Positions 1 to 6,139 of a DNA stretch of 6,139 nucleotides are shown piece by piece (the stretch's first letter is position 1; each line of letters starts with the position of its first letter). The stretch spans positions 1 to 6,139 of the forward strand of contig CALMNJ010000462.1 of NCBI GenBank assembly GCA_937868675.1. The letters are read 5' to 3'. The notes beneath the pieces were generated by a model. That model was not told the DNA's origin and made no database searches. It was given only the letters and a program-made list of their open reading frames with translations. Made by a program: the position numbers and the translations under genes. This DNA comes from an uncultured Bacteroidota bacterium. GTDB lineage: Bacteria > Bacteroidota > Bacteroidia > B-17B0 > Aurantibacillaceae.

Positions 1-9
1 CCGATATTT

Positions 10-1242
10 ATGACTTTAAACATGAACTCAAAACGATCGTTATTTTTTATTTTCCTCACGATTCTGATTGATTGCCTGGGCCTGGGCATCATTGTTCCGA
101 CCCTGCCTTTTTTAATTCAGGAATTGAGCGGCCAGAATACGAGCATGGCGGCCACTTACGGAGGCTGGCTCAATTTTTCTTATGCCGTTATGTCTTTCAT
201 TTTTGCTCCTGTTCTTGGCGGATTGAGCGACCGCTACGGGAGGCGGCCCGTATTACTTACCGCCTTGTTTGGCCTGGGGGTTGATTATCTTTTTCTGAGT
301 TTTGCCCCAAACATTACCTGGCTTTTTATTGGCCGCATTATCTCTGGTATTTGCGGAGCCAGTTTTACCACGGCATCTGCTTATATTGCCGATGTGAGTG
401 ACGACAGCAACCGGGCTAAGAATTTCGGTCTTATAGGCGCTGCTTTTGGTATCGGATTTATTTTCGGGCCTTTTATCGGTGCTATTTTTGGAGCCATGGG
501 AACCAAGGTGCCCTTTATGGCTGCTGCGGGTTTATCGCTGCTCAATTTCATTTTCGGTTTGTTTGCCTTACCCGAGTCACTAAAGATGGAGAACCGGCGG
601 CCTTTCGATATTAAACGGGCCAATCCGTTCGGGTCGTTGAAGCAATTGGGTAAACATAAAAGTTTTCTCAGTCTTATTTTTGTGTTGTTTCTATTAAGTT
701 TGGCCGGGCAGGCCATGCCTTCGATCTGGAATTTCTTCTGCGTCGAAAAATTTAAATGGGACCAGCGCTGGATTGGGTACTCGCTAACTTTCGTGGGCAT
801 TGCTGTATCTATTGTACAGGGTGGGCTTATTGGTGTAATTACACGAAAAATCGGAGTAAAACGCAGCATTTTTTTCGGCCTCGCATTTTACGCGATAGGT
901 TTTTTCCTGTTTGCAATGGCCAATCAGCCCTGGATGATGTTTGCGTTTATGATACCCTATGCGCTTGGAGGTATTTCGGGGCCTAATATTCAAAGTACAC
1001 TCACCGCGCAGGTAAAAGCATCAGAACAGGGCGAGCTACAGGGAGGAATTACGGGACTGGGTAGTTTTGCCACCATCCTGGGGCCGCTGGTTATGACCTC
1101 TTCGTTTACTTATTTTACCAGGGAGCCCGACAAACTTTATTTTCCGGGAATCCCGTTTTTAATTGGCGGAGTATTAACCCTGGTAAGTGTGGTGATGAGC
1201 TACTACGCTTTGAAAAAGATGGAGATTGCTCCTTCAAAATGA
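10..1242 (+). CDS. TetA-like (TCR/Tet, DHA1) MFS drug/proton antiporter
   Basis: Inner-membrane secondary transporter of about 12 hydrophobic helices, 410 residues, typical for the tetracycline-efflux branch of DHA1. Visible motifs: the TM1 acidic signature D21-CLGLGIIVP; motif A in the TM2-TM3 loop, GGLSDRYGRRP (70-80), with the essential D74 and R75; motif B GRIISGICGAS (108-118); motif C around GIGFIFGPFIGA (147-158); a degenerate second-half motif A (GVITRKIGVKRS, 275-286); and EQGELQGGITGLGSF (339-353), which closely resembles the TetA pattern before TM11. Substrate is not readable from sequence: many chromosomal relatives in Bacteroidota are generic efflux proteins, so tetracycline resistance should not be assumed. 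The frame stays open to the left edge, so the start is uncertain. The ATG at 22 (MNSKRSLFF) puts the usual short basic N-terminus before TM1 and is at least as likely as the ATG at 10. Neither has a Shine-Dalgarno sequence. No promoter is visible. The gene converges on the minus-strand operon and is probably unrelated to it. Confidence 0.9.
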   Translation: MTLNMNSKRSLFFIFLTILIDCLGLGIIVPTLPFLIQELSGQNTSMAATYGGWLNFSYAVMSFIFAPVLGGLSDRYGRRPVLLTALFGLGVDYLFLSFAPNITWLFIGRIISGICGASFTTASAYIADVSDDSNRAKNFGLIGAAFGIGFIFGPFIGAIFGAMGTKVPFMAAAGLSLLNFIFGLFALPESLKMENRRPFDIKRANPFGSLKQLGKHKSFLSLIFVLFLLSLAGQAMPSIWNFFCVEKFKWDQRWIGYSLTFVGIAVSIVQGGLIGVITRKIGVKRSIFFGLAFYAIGFFLFAMANQPWMMFAFMIPYALGGISGPNIQSTLTAQVKASEQGELQGGITGLGSFATILGPLVMTSSFTYFTREPDKLYFPGIPFLIGGVLTLVSVVMSYYALKKMEIAPSK

Positions 1243-1304
1243 ATTATTGATGATGGTGACTGAGTCGGGTTTTCGCACCTGCGTGTTATGCAAAATAAAA
1301 CAGG

Positions 1305-1323
1305 TTCGAAATGAAATTTCGGA
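1305..1323 (-). terminator. Possible weak intrinsic terminator of the minus-strand operon
   Basis: In the 94-bp convergent spacer, CGAAAT (1307-1312) and ATTTCG (1316-1321) form a perfect 6-bp stem around a 3-nt loop. It extends by one G-T wobble (1306/1322) and one A-T pair (1305/1323). Read on the minus strand, the hairpin begins 14 nt after the M23 stop codon and is followed, after a CCTG spacer, by a T-rich run (TTTTATTTT, 1300-1292). On the plus strand the hairpin is followed by GAAAATGG, so it would not terminate the MFS transcript. The stem is short and AT-rich, so this is tentative. Confidence 0.35.
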
Positions 1324-1336
1324 AAATGGATGTAGT

Positions 1337-2995
1337 TCAGCGTCTTACCACGCCTTCAAATTTTGATCTATTACCCGCCCGGTCTTCCACCTCCAGCCTG
1401 ATGTTTATTTTGCCTTTCGGGCTTTCGTCGTCAAATTTATAGAACAACAAATCGGCTTTGGCATCGTATTCGGCAATAACAAATTTGTTGTTAAGGTAAA
1501 GCTTGTATTTACCAATGCCGCTCAGTGCATCGGTTATAATAAATCCCAGCATACTGGATGCCACAGGAACCTTGTTGCGTTTGGCCTTGAATTGTGGAAT
1601 AATTTTGGGTGCCTGATGATCTTCAGTTAACTGAAAACCTCCGAAACTCTTGATGTAAAAACAGGCCGAGTCGGCACTTAAGCGTGGGGTGTATTCCTGT
1701 TGCCCGCATTTGAGCACAAGTTTGTGTTTGTTTTTTAGCTGGTGTGGCGCAAGCTTAAAGGCCACGATTGCCGGCACCCTTAGGTTGGCATCGCCCGGAA
1801 AAATAATCAGTTTACCGCTTGCGCTCAGTGTGTTCTCAACTACCAGGGGCGTTGAATAAAACAAGGTGTTGGCCGGAATGGTAAGCTTCACACCGTTTTT
1901 TGCATATACAAAGTCTTTACGGCAGTTTACAAACAAATCGCTTTTCAATGCCGGGCCGGTGTATTGCAGGGGTTTGCCGCAGCGCACATGAAACTGTATG
2001 TCGTTTTCGTTGCCCCATTCGTCTTCCACCAAAAGTTTGATCATGTGAAAGCCCGAGTCACGCAGCAGAATCCTGCCGCGGTTAACGGCCCGCCCAATCA
2101 TTTCGGTGGGATAGGTTTCGGGGAGAAAACATTTCTGGAATTTCAACCCTCCGTTGGTTTCACTGTATTCATTAATGTAACGGGTATCGTCAAAAAAAAT
2201 GCCGCTGAGTTTGTGCGAATAAATGAGCCGGCCATCAAAATAAAGCCGAGCAATATAAATATTGTTGGGGCTACCGGCCGGAGTAAACCGGTCGTAGCCT
2301 GCAAAGGCAATACCGATGTAAGGATTGTCAATATTTATAAGCGGATTGTCGGGAAGCAGCACATCGTCGTCATTTTGTAACACCCTGATTTGTTTGAAAG
2401 GTTTTGGAGCCAGGGTATCCGACAAACTGTACAAGGCTACCGTTTGAATCATGGGGCGTGTGCGGTCGGGATAACTTAAAAACTCGAGAGGATTTAAAGG
2501 CGCCTCCGATTTTTCATCACGGATCTCGAAATGAAGATGCGGGCCGGTGGAGTTGCCGGTACTGCCTGAAAGGCCAATAATTTCACCTTTTTTTATGGGC
2601 ACCATAAAAGGTTTTGGAAAAAACTCCACTTCATAACTTTCCTGTGCGTATTGCTCTTTCTTAACCAGGTCGCTTATTTTTATACTGTAGGAGTTAAGAT
2701 GTCCGTAAACGGTAACTTTTCCATTGGCATGGGTAATATAAAGGCATTTTCCATAGCCTGTGGCGCTTACCTTTATGCGGTATACATAGCCATCGGCTGC
2801 TGCGTAAACCGGTAAATTAACCTGTCCGCCTGTTGAAAAATCGAGCCCGGCATGGAAGTGATTGGGCCGTAACTCGCCGTAATTGGCCGTGAGCACATAA
2901 GGAGAATCTAATGGGAAAGAAAACCCGTTTTTTTTCTGTGCGCTGAGTTGCCAGTTTAAAACCAGCAGTAACACTATAAAAACAATTTTATTCAA
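1337..2995 (-). CDS. Secreted M23 (LytM-type) peptidoglycan endopeptidase with Ig-like C-terminal modules
   Basis: Predicted zinc endopeptidase that cuts peptide cross-links of peptidoglycan in the periplasm or at the cell surface. Residues 1-19 form a signal peptide (K3, hydrophobic core, cleavage after L-S-A before Q20). The M23 domain spans about 30-175 and keeps every key residue: H48 and D52 in HAGLD, H99 in YGHL, and H153/H155 in HLHFEIR. The expected zinc ligands are H48, D52 and H155, with H99 and H153 catalytic, so it looks active, unlike degenerate LytM activators such as EnvC. About 225-340 is beta-rich and Ig-like (FFDDTRYIN, VEDEWGNEND), about 355-450 is a further beta module, and about 460-550 is an Ig-like end (DALSGIGKYKLY, VEDRAGN) with the architecture common in Bacteroidota M23 proteins. 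The start is TTG at 2995: an in-frame TAA lies two codons upstream, and the first in-frame ATG (codon 131) is inside the catalytic domain. The GTG at codon 8 would remove the basic end of the signal peptide. The gene overlaps the upstream ligase by 8 bp. Confidence 0.9.
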   Translation of the reverse strand: MNKIVFIVLLLVLNWQLSAQKKNGFSFPLDSPYVLTANYGELRPNHFHAGLDFSTGGQVNLPVYAAADGYVYRIKVSATGYGKCLYITHANGKVTVYGHLNSYSIKISDLVKKEQYAQESYEVEFFPKPFMVPIKKGEIIGLSGSTGNSTGPHLHFEIRDEKSEAPLNPLEFLSYPDRTRPMIQTVALYSLSDTLAPKPFKQIRVLQNDDDVLLPDNPLINIDNPYIGIAFAGYDRFTPAGSPNNIYIARLYFDGRLIYSHKLSGIFFDDTRYINEYSETNGGLKFQKCFLPETYPTEMIGRAVNRGRILLRDSGFHMIKLLVEDEWGNENDIQFHVRCGKPLQYTGPALKSDLFVNCRKDFVYAKNGVKLTIPANTLFYSTPLVVENTLSASGKLIIFPGDANLRVPAIVAFKLAPHQLKNKHKLVLKCGQQEYTPRLSADSACFYIKSFGGFQLTEDHQAPKIIPQFKAKRNKVPVASSMLGFIITDALSGIGKYKLYLNNKFVIAEYDAKADLLFYKFDDESPKGKINIRLEVEDRAGNRSKFEGVVRR

Positions 2996-3001
2996 GGCTT
3001 A
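2988..3001 (-). promoter_or_regulatory. Overlapping stop/TTG-start junction (likely translational coupling)
   Basis: The ligase gene ends CTT GAA TAA (TAA at 2990-2988), while the M23 gene starts at TTG (2995-2993) in another frame, giving an 8-bp overlap. A stop in the M23 frame (TAA, 3001-2999) excludes any start further upstream. A purine-rich stretch (GAAAGAGAA) lies about 8 nt before the TTG, but it is also ligase coding sequence and is not a convincing ribosome binding site. Ribosomes finishing the ligase probably re-initiate at the TTG, which would keep peptidase output below, or tied to, ligase output. Confidence 0.6.
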
Positions 3002-4202
3002 GTTCTCTTTCGGTGGTGGTATTCAGAAAACAGTAAAAGAAACAAAAAAACAACACGCCGGCCGAGGTCTGCAACATGCTTTCCACAAGAAAATTAAGGA
3101 CGATAATAAAACCGAAGATTAACAGGAGTAATCGTCGTTTATAAATCGCACTGATGACAGGGCCAAAGGTGAGCAGGAGCAGCGGAATCATTCCAGGAAG
3201 TCCCATCCCCACAAAGGTTTGCAAAAACTGATTGTGTGCATTGAGATGATGCTCAAGGGCTCCGGTAAGACCATTTGCCTCATACGATTTGTAAAGTTCA
3301 CTGTTGGCGTCGCCCACTCCGGTACCAAAAAAGAGATTTTGTTGAATGAGTTTCGTGCATTGCTGCCAGATGAGGACTCTAACCGTTGTGCTTTCGGAGG
3401 AGGTTTTGTCGATGTTGTAGTATGATACCGAAAACGCAGCGCCAAGTCTTTGGAACGGTGTGGGGGCTATTTTGTAGGATACAAACAAAATCAGGCAAAG
3501 TGATGCAATTCCGACTGCGAGATTCCTGAAGTTGAGATGAGCACTGAAACGACGTAATATCAAAAGGGGAATAATAATCAGCAAACTGATAATGCCCAAT
3601 TTGGATGAACACAAAAACACGCAGAGTATAAAAAGGGCCGAAAAGACAAAGGATAATTTCCGGATGCTTTTGTGTTCTTTAAACCAGACCGGGAAAAAAA
3701 TAAAAATGATGCTGATGGCGAAAATGAGATACATGGCCAGGTAGGAGGCATGGATAAAATAGGAAAACTGAGTGTAAAAGAAATATTCGCTGTGGCCGGA
3801 AGCGGCATATATAGTGGCGCGACCAACCAGAAAGAGACAATTGAAAAAACAACCCGACACAAACGAGAGCGCCATACGTTTCATAATCTGAACAGGCCAT
3901 TCAAAGCAGAAGAAAAGATAGGGCATAAACAGGAAACTCGCTTTTATCTCAACGGCTGTAATGGCTTCGGTGCGGTTTGCCGAAACAAGGGCGCTAAGGA
4001 ATGTAACAAGGAAGAAGCTTTCCGCGATCCAGAAATGCATGGACCGAACCCCTTTTTTTAGAGCCGCTGGTTTAATATTAAAAAATGAAACAACAAACCA
4101 GCAGGCGATGAGAATTGACAAGATCAGTGAATTGAAGGGCAATAAAAAGCAAAACAATGCCGGAAAGAAGTAAAAGAGATTTTGTTTCAGGCTGGTTTGC
4201 AT
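2988..4202 (-). CDS. O-antigen ligase / Wzy-type polymerase family membrane protein
   Basis: Polytopic inner-membrane protein of 404 residues with about 11-12 hydrophobic segments and one large periplasmic loop (about 244-327), the layout of the Wzy_C/WaaL superfamily. In and around the loop are the family hallmarks: R275 in VRVLIWQ, the glycine-rich GTGVGDAN (293-300), and NAHNQFLQTFVGMGLPGM (321-338) with H323-N324. A conserved Arg and His in this loop are required in characterised ligases. SKLGIISLLI (200-209) fits the conserved small-residue helix before it, and ESMLQTSAG (374-382) the C-terminal motif. Such proteins either transfer undecaprenyl-linked glycan to lipid A core or another acceptor (ligase), or polymerise repeat units (Wzy); sequence alone does not decide which. 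The ATG at 4202 begins 5 nt after the methyltransferase stop, and the 3' end overlaps the M23 gene by 8 bp. Its place after a glycosyltransferase and a methyltransferase supports a role in surface glycan assembly. Confidence 0.85.
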   Translation of the reverse strand: MQTSLKQNLFYFFPALFCFLLPFNSLILSILIACWFVVSFFNIKPAALKKGVRSMHFWIAESFFLVTFLSALVSANRTEAITAVEIKASFLFMPYLFFCFEWPVQIMKRMALSFVSGCFFNCLFLVGRATIYAASGHSEYFFYTQFSYFIHASYLAMYLIFAISIIFIFFPVWFKEHKSIRKLSFVFSALFILCVFLCSSKLGIISLLIIIPLLILRRFSAHLNFRNLAVGIASLCLILFVSYKIAPTPFQRLGAAFSVSYYNIDKTSSESTTVRVLIWQQCTKLIQQNLFFGTGVGDANSELYKSYEANGLTGALEHHLNAHNQFLQTFVGMGLPGMIPLLLLTFGPVISAIYKRRLLLLIFGFIIVLNFLVESMLQTSAGVLFFCFFYCFLNTTTERELSLE

Positions 4203-4207
4203 GGTTA

Positions 4208-4858
4208 TTATTGGAATACCGCTAAGATATGACTTCGTAAAAAGTGCCGGTTAAAGAGCGGATACAATTTACCAACACGTCTTCCGTTGGGAGGAGCCAG
4301 CGTTACTTTCAGTATCTTGCTTTTGCCAGCATGCGGAAATAACGCCGGTGTTTCGCGAATGCTTACTTTGCGCACATTGGGATTGCGGGGGTTGTTGTAA
4401 TTAAAATCGTACCACAGGATAATACCACCCGGGTTAAGCAAATCCCACATTTTGGCGGCAAGTTTCAAGCGATGGCCCGAATTTAAAATGCTTGTGAAAA
4501 CGGTGGATTGGTAAACGCAATCGAAACGCCTCCCGAAATCCATCTCAATGGCATCGCCTTCAAAAATAATGGTGTCGGGATAATCTTTCCGTGCCACGTT
4601 TGCCCGTTCGGGTAACTGTTCGTTTAAGAAAATATTACTCCTGCCGAAGCCGGCCTGAGTTAAGTATTCTATGTTGGAACCGTGACCGGCTCCAACTTCG
4701 AGCAGAGTGGGTCTGGCAGGCAAGGTGAATCCGGTAAGTATTTTTTTGATCGCCTCAAGCTTTTCCGAATCAACCCTTCGCGAATAATAAGAATCGTAGA
4801 GGTGCGCATTTCTTCTGCCGGCGTAATTTGTTCTTATTTCTTCCTCGAGTTTGCTCAT
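4208..4858 (-). CDS. Class I SAM-dependent methyltransferase of a polysaccharide locus
   Basis: Small cytoplasmic methyltransferase of 216 residues with a Rossmann-like SAM-binding fold. Motif I is LLEVGAGHGSN (52-62). An acidic residue follows strand 2 (E80 in FLNEQ). GDAIEMDF (101-108) is the usual acidic loop that contacts the adenine. FDCVYQSTVFTSI (112-124) is strand 4, and LNPGGIILWYDFNYNNP (141-157) covers the loop before strand 5 and the strand itself. The C-terminal LYPLFNRHFLRSHILAVFQ (198-216) resembles the hydrophobic 'RTHyL' tail seen in small methyltransferases of glycan gene clusters. The substrate is unknown. Given its neighbours, O-methylation of a sugar in a glycan or of a nucleotide- or lipid-linked precursor is the best guess, but a lipid or small-molecule acceptor is not excluded. 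The ATG overlaps the glycosyltransferase stop in an ATGA (4858-4855), and the ligase follows after 5 nt. There is no Shine-Dalgarno sequence; the leader is A-rich. Confidence 0.82.
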   Translation of the reverse strand: MSKLEEEIRTNYAGRRNAHLYDSYYSRRVDSEKLEAIKKILTGFTLPARPTLLEVGAGHGSNIEYLTQAGFGRSNIFLNEQLPERANVARKDYPDTIIFEGDAIEMDFGRRFDCVYQSTVFTSILNSGHRLKLAAKMWDLLNPGGIILWYDFNYNNPRNPNVRKVSIRETPALFPHAGKSKILKVTLAPPNGRRVGKLYPLFNRHFLRSHILAVFQ

Positions 4859-6081
4859 TTTAATGCGACGAGCGTTTTATAAAAGCCGGCTGCGATTATC
4901 TCCCGGTTAAAGTATCTATTCACAAATGCTCTGCCGTTATTACCAAGCTCTTTGGCGTGCCCGGGATTTTGTACTAGTTGTTCTATTGCCGATGCAAGTG
5001 ATGCCGCATTTTCTGGTTCGAAATAGATGCCGCATTTCCCCTGATCAATAAAAAGCGTTCGGGCCTCACCGTCAACGCCCAGCAGTATGGGTATCTGCAT
5101 GGCCAGGTTTTCGAATATTTTGGAGGGAATGGCTCCTAAAAACAGATCCAGCTTTCGCAGGGGGATAATGGCTGCATCCACGCTTTTTAATATGCCGGGC
5201 ATTTCGTTTTTTGTGACGGCATCCAGAAAAAACACGTTATCAAGTTTTTTTTCCTGTTGCATTTTCAGCAATCGTGTTTTTTCGGGACCGCTACCCATCA
5301 GGACGAATTTTATGTCTTTTTTATTGACAAACCTCTGCGCGGCTTCCAGGATGGTGTCGAGCCCTTGTGCAATGCCAATAATTCCAGCGTATAAAAAAAT
5401 TTTATCGTTTGCTGTAAAATTATTTTGGATACGCCAATTGCCCGATTCTGTTTTTTCAGGATCGTAATAGTTCAAATCAACCCCATTTGGTAGCCAATAC
5501 GTTTTAACTTGTGGAAAGCGCTGCATTATGTTTTCACAAATGCCCTGAGTTTGGCCTGTAACCAATACCGAACGCCGGTAAAGTTTTGCTTCAAGGCGGT
5601 AAGCCATGCCCAGCAAATAGGGGTTGGTAACCACACCCAGTTTTTCAGCGCTTTCAGGCCACAGGTCGCTTACATTAAAAATAAGCTTTGCCTTTTTTTT
5701 ACGGCTTATATAAAGGGCGCTGTAACCCAGGAACAAAGGCGGTGACTCGCACATCAGGTAGTCGAAATTTCCCGGAATGTGTTTTGATTTTCGAGCGCTC
5801 GAGATCACAAATGAAAAATAATTACGCAGCCTGCTCAGAATACCTTTGTTTGAAGAAACGTAAATGGATGCGCGGTAAACATTAAGCCCTTCCATGTTTT
5901 CTTTCACAAATGTTTTGCCTTTGTATGCCTCATGAATTTTCATTTGCGGGTAATTTGGCATTGCGGTAAGGACAGATATTTCAACACCGGCGGCTTTGAG
6001 CCGGAGTGCCAGCTCAAAGAGGCGATTTTGCGGAGCCCCTACTTCCGGTGGAAAGTATTGAGTGAGGATGAGCAATTTCAT
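4855..6081 (-). CDS. GT4 family glycosyltransferase, WbuB/WcaI-like
   Basis: Retaining GT-B glycosyltransferase of 408 residues, a full-length size for the WbuB/WcaI-like branch of GT4. The N-terminal domain starts MKLLILTQYFPPEVGAPQNR (1-20), the typical opening with the G-A-P-Q-N-R loop, followed by HxP-like MPNYP (41-45) and the branch signature DLWPES (139-144). The hinge and C-terminal nucleotide-sugar domain have LPNGVD (197-202), YAGIIGIAQGLDTIL (231-245), FVLMGSGPEK (259-268) and IPSKIFENLAMQIPIL (318-333). E324 fits the second glutamate of the GT4 EX7E motif; the first position is glycine (G316), which I recall as usual for this branch. It probably adds an N-acetylated or deoxy-amino sugar from a UDP donor to a lipid-linked oligosaccharide at the cytoplasmic membrane face, but donor and acceptor cannot be read here. 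WbuB of E. coli transfers L-fucosamine. The start ATG overlaps the previous gene's stop (ATGA, 6081-6078), and its own stop overlaps the methyltransferase start (ATGA). Confidence 0.88.
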   Translation of the reverse strand: MKLLILTQYFPPEVGAPQNRLFELALRLKAAGVEISVLTAMPNYPQMKIHEAYKGKTFVKENMEGLNVYRASIYVSSNKGILSRLRNYFSFVISSARKSKHIPGNFDYLMCESPPLFLGYSALYISRKKKAKLIFNVSDLWPESAEKLGVVTNPYLLGMAYRLEAKLYRRSVLVTGQTQGICENIMQRFPQVKTYWLPNGVDLNYYDPEKTESGNWRIQNNFTANDKIFLYAGIIGIAQGLDTILEAAQRFVNKKDIKFVLMGSGPEKTRLLKMQQEKKLDNVFFLDAVTKNEMPGILKSVDAAIIPLRKLDLFLGAIPSKIFENLAMQIPILLGVDGEARTLFIDQGKCGIYFEPENAASLASAIEQLVQNPGHAKELGNNGRAFVNRYFNREIIAAGFYKTLVALK

Positions 6082-6139
6082 GGCTTCAACGCATCATAAA
6101 AAGCTTTGTGTATTTTGCCACGGATACCCAGTTTTGTGA
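6078..6139 (-). CDS. 3' end of an unidentified upstream operon gene (partial)
   Basis: Twenty codons including the stop enter from the right edge: TKLGIRGKIHKAFYDALKP followed by TGA at 6080-6078. The stop shares an ATGA with the glycosyltransferase start, the same junction type as the next gene pair, which is why I prefer this frame. The other two minus-strand frames also stop before or near 6081 but without such an overlap. The tail is basic and probably helical. It is too short to assign a family; a further polysaccharide-locus enzyme is likely from context only. Confidence 0.55.
   Translation of the reverse strand, partial: TKLGIRGKIHKAFYDALKP

Noticed and set aside
381..869. 162-codon open frame on the minus strand opposite the transporter gene
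   Set aside because: Its low-complexity translation, rich in P, K and I, mirrors the MFS codons. It has no recognisable domain, and the plus-strand gene has continuous family motifs here.
10..1242. Calling the transporter a tetracycline-resistance determinant (tetA)
   Set aside because: The motifs support the TCR/Tet family, but there is no adjacent tetR, mobile element or diagnostic substrate residue, and many chromosomal homologues do not confer resistance.
1277..1305. ACCTG/CAGGT inverted repeat after the transporter gene, considered as its terminator
   Set aside because: Only a 5-bp stem with a 19-nt loop and no T-run on the plus strand; likely chance.
1964..2380. 138-codon plus-strand open frame opposite the M23 gene
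   Set aside because: It is antisense to well-supported Ig-like coding sequence and has no recognisable motif or start context.
3672..4061. 129-codon plus-strand open frame opposite the ligase gene
   Set aside because: It is highly charged, the expected complement of a hydrophobic membrane-protein frame, and has no family resemblance.
2192..5700. Several 8-base A/T homopolymers inside genes (2192-2199, 2928-2935, 5245-5252, 5693-5700), considered as phase-variation or slippage sites
   Set aside because: All read as in-frame Lys or Phe codons in intact genes. Eight-base runs are common at this base composition and too short to argue for phase variation without population data.
1..6139. Search for CRISPR arrays, tRNA/rRNA, insertion sequences and long repeats
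   Set aside because: Coding sequence fills nearly all of the window, and I saw no repeat array, transposase or RNA gene by eye.

Overview
The window carries one plus-strand gene and, converging on it, the 3' part of a tightly packed minus-strand operon. The gene families suggest Bacteroidota: a long secreted M23 peptidase with Ig-like modules after the catalytic domain, a WbuB/WcaI-like GT4 enzyme, a signal peptide ending in S-A-Q, moderate GC, and starts with A/T-rich leaders instead of Shine-Dalgarno sequences. This assignment is an inference; no rRNA or other marker gene is present.

Layout. Positions 10-1242 (+) encode a TetA-like (TCR/Tet, DHA1) major facilitator drug/proton antiporter. 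Its upstream region is cut off by the window edge. A 94-bp convergent spacer (1243-1336) holds a small AT-rich hairpin that could end the minus-strand operon. The minus strand, in transcription order from the right edge, has: the last 19 codons of an unidentified gene (6139-6078), a GT4 glycosyltransferase (6081-4855), a small class I SAM methyltransferase (4858-4208), a polytopic O-antigen ligase/polymerase-like protein (4202-2988), and a secreted M23 endopeptidase (2995-1337). Successive minus-strand genes overlap by 4, 4 and 8 bp, with one 5-bp gap, so they are almost certainly co-transcribed and probably translationally coupled. The operon promoter lies beyond the right edge.

Working together. 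The glycosyltransferase, methyltransferase and ligase/polymerase are a plausible tail of a surface-polysaccharide (O-antigen, capsule or exopolysaccharide) locus: the first adds a sugar at the cytoplasmic face, the second may methylate the glycan or a precursor, and the third polymerises or transfers the lipid-linked glycan at the periplasmic face. The M23 enzyme would cut peptidoglycan cross-links in the periplasm. Its overlap with the ligase gene may reflect a link between glycan export and wall remodelling, or simply gene packing. I found no convincing new biological system. The most unusual detail is the forced TTG start of the M23 gene, which overlaps the end of the ligase gene.
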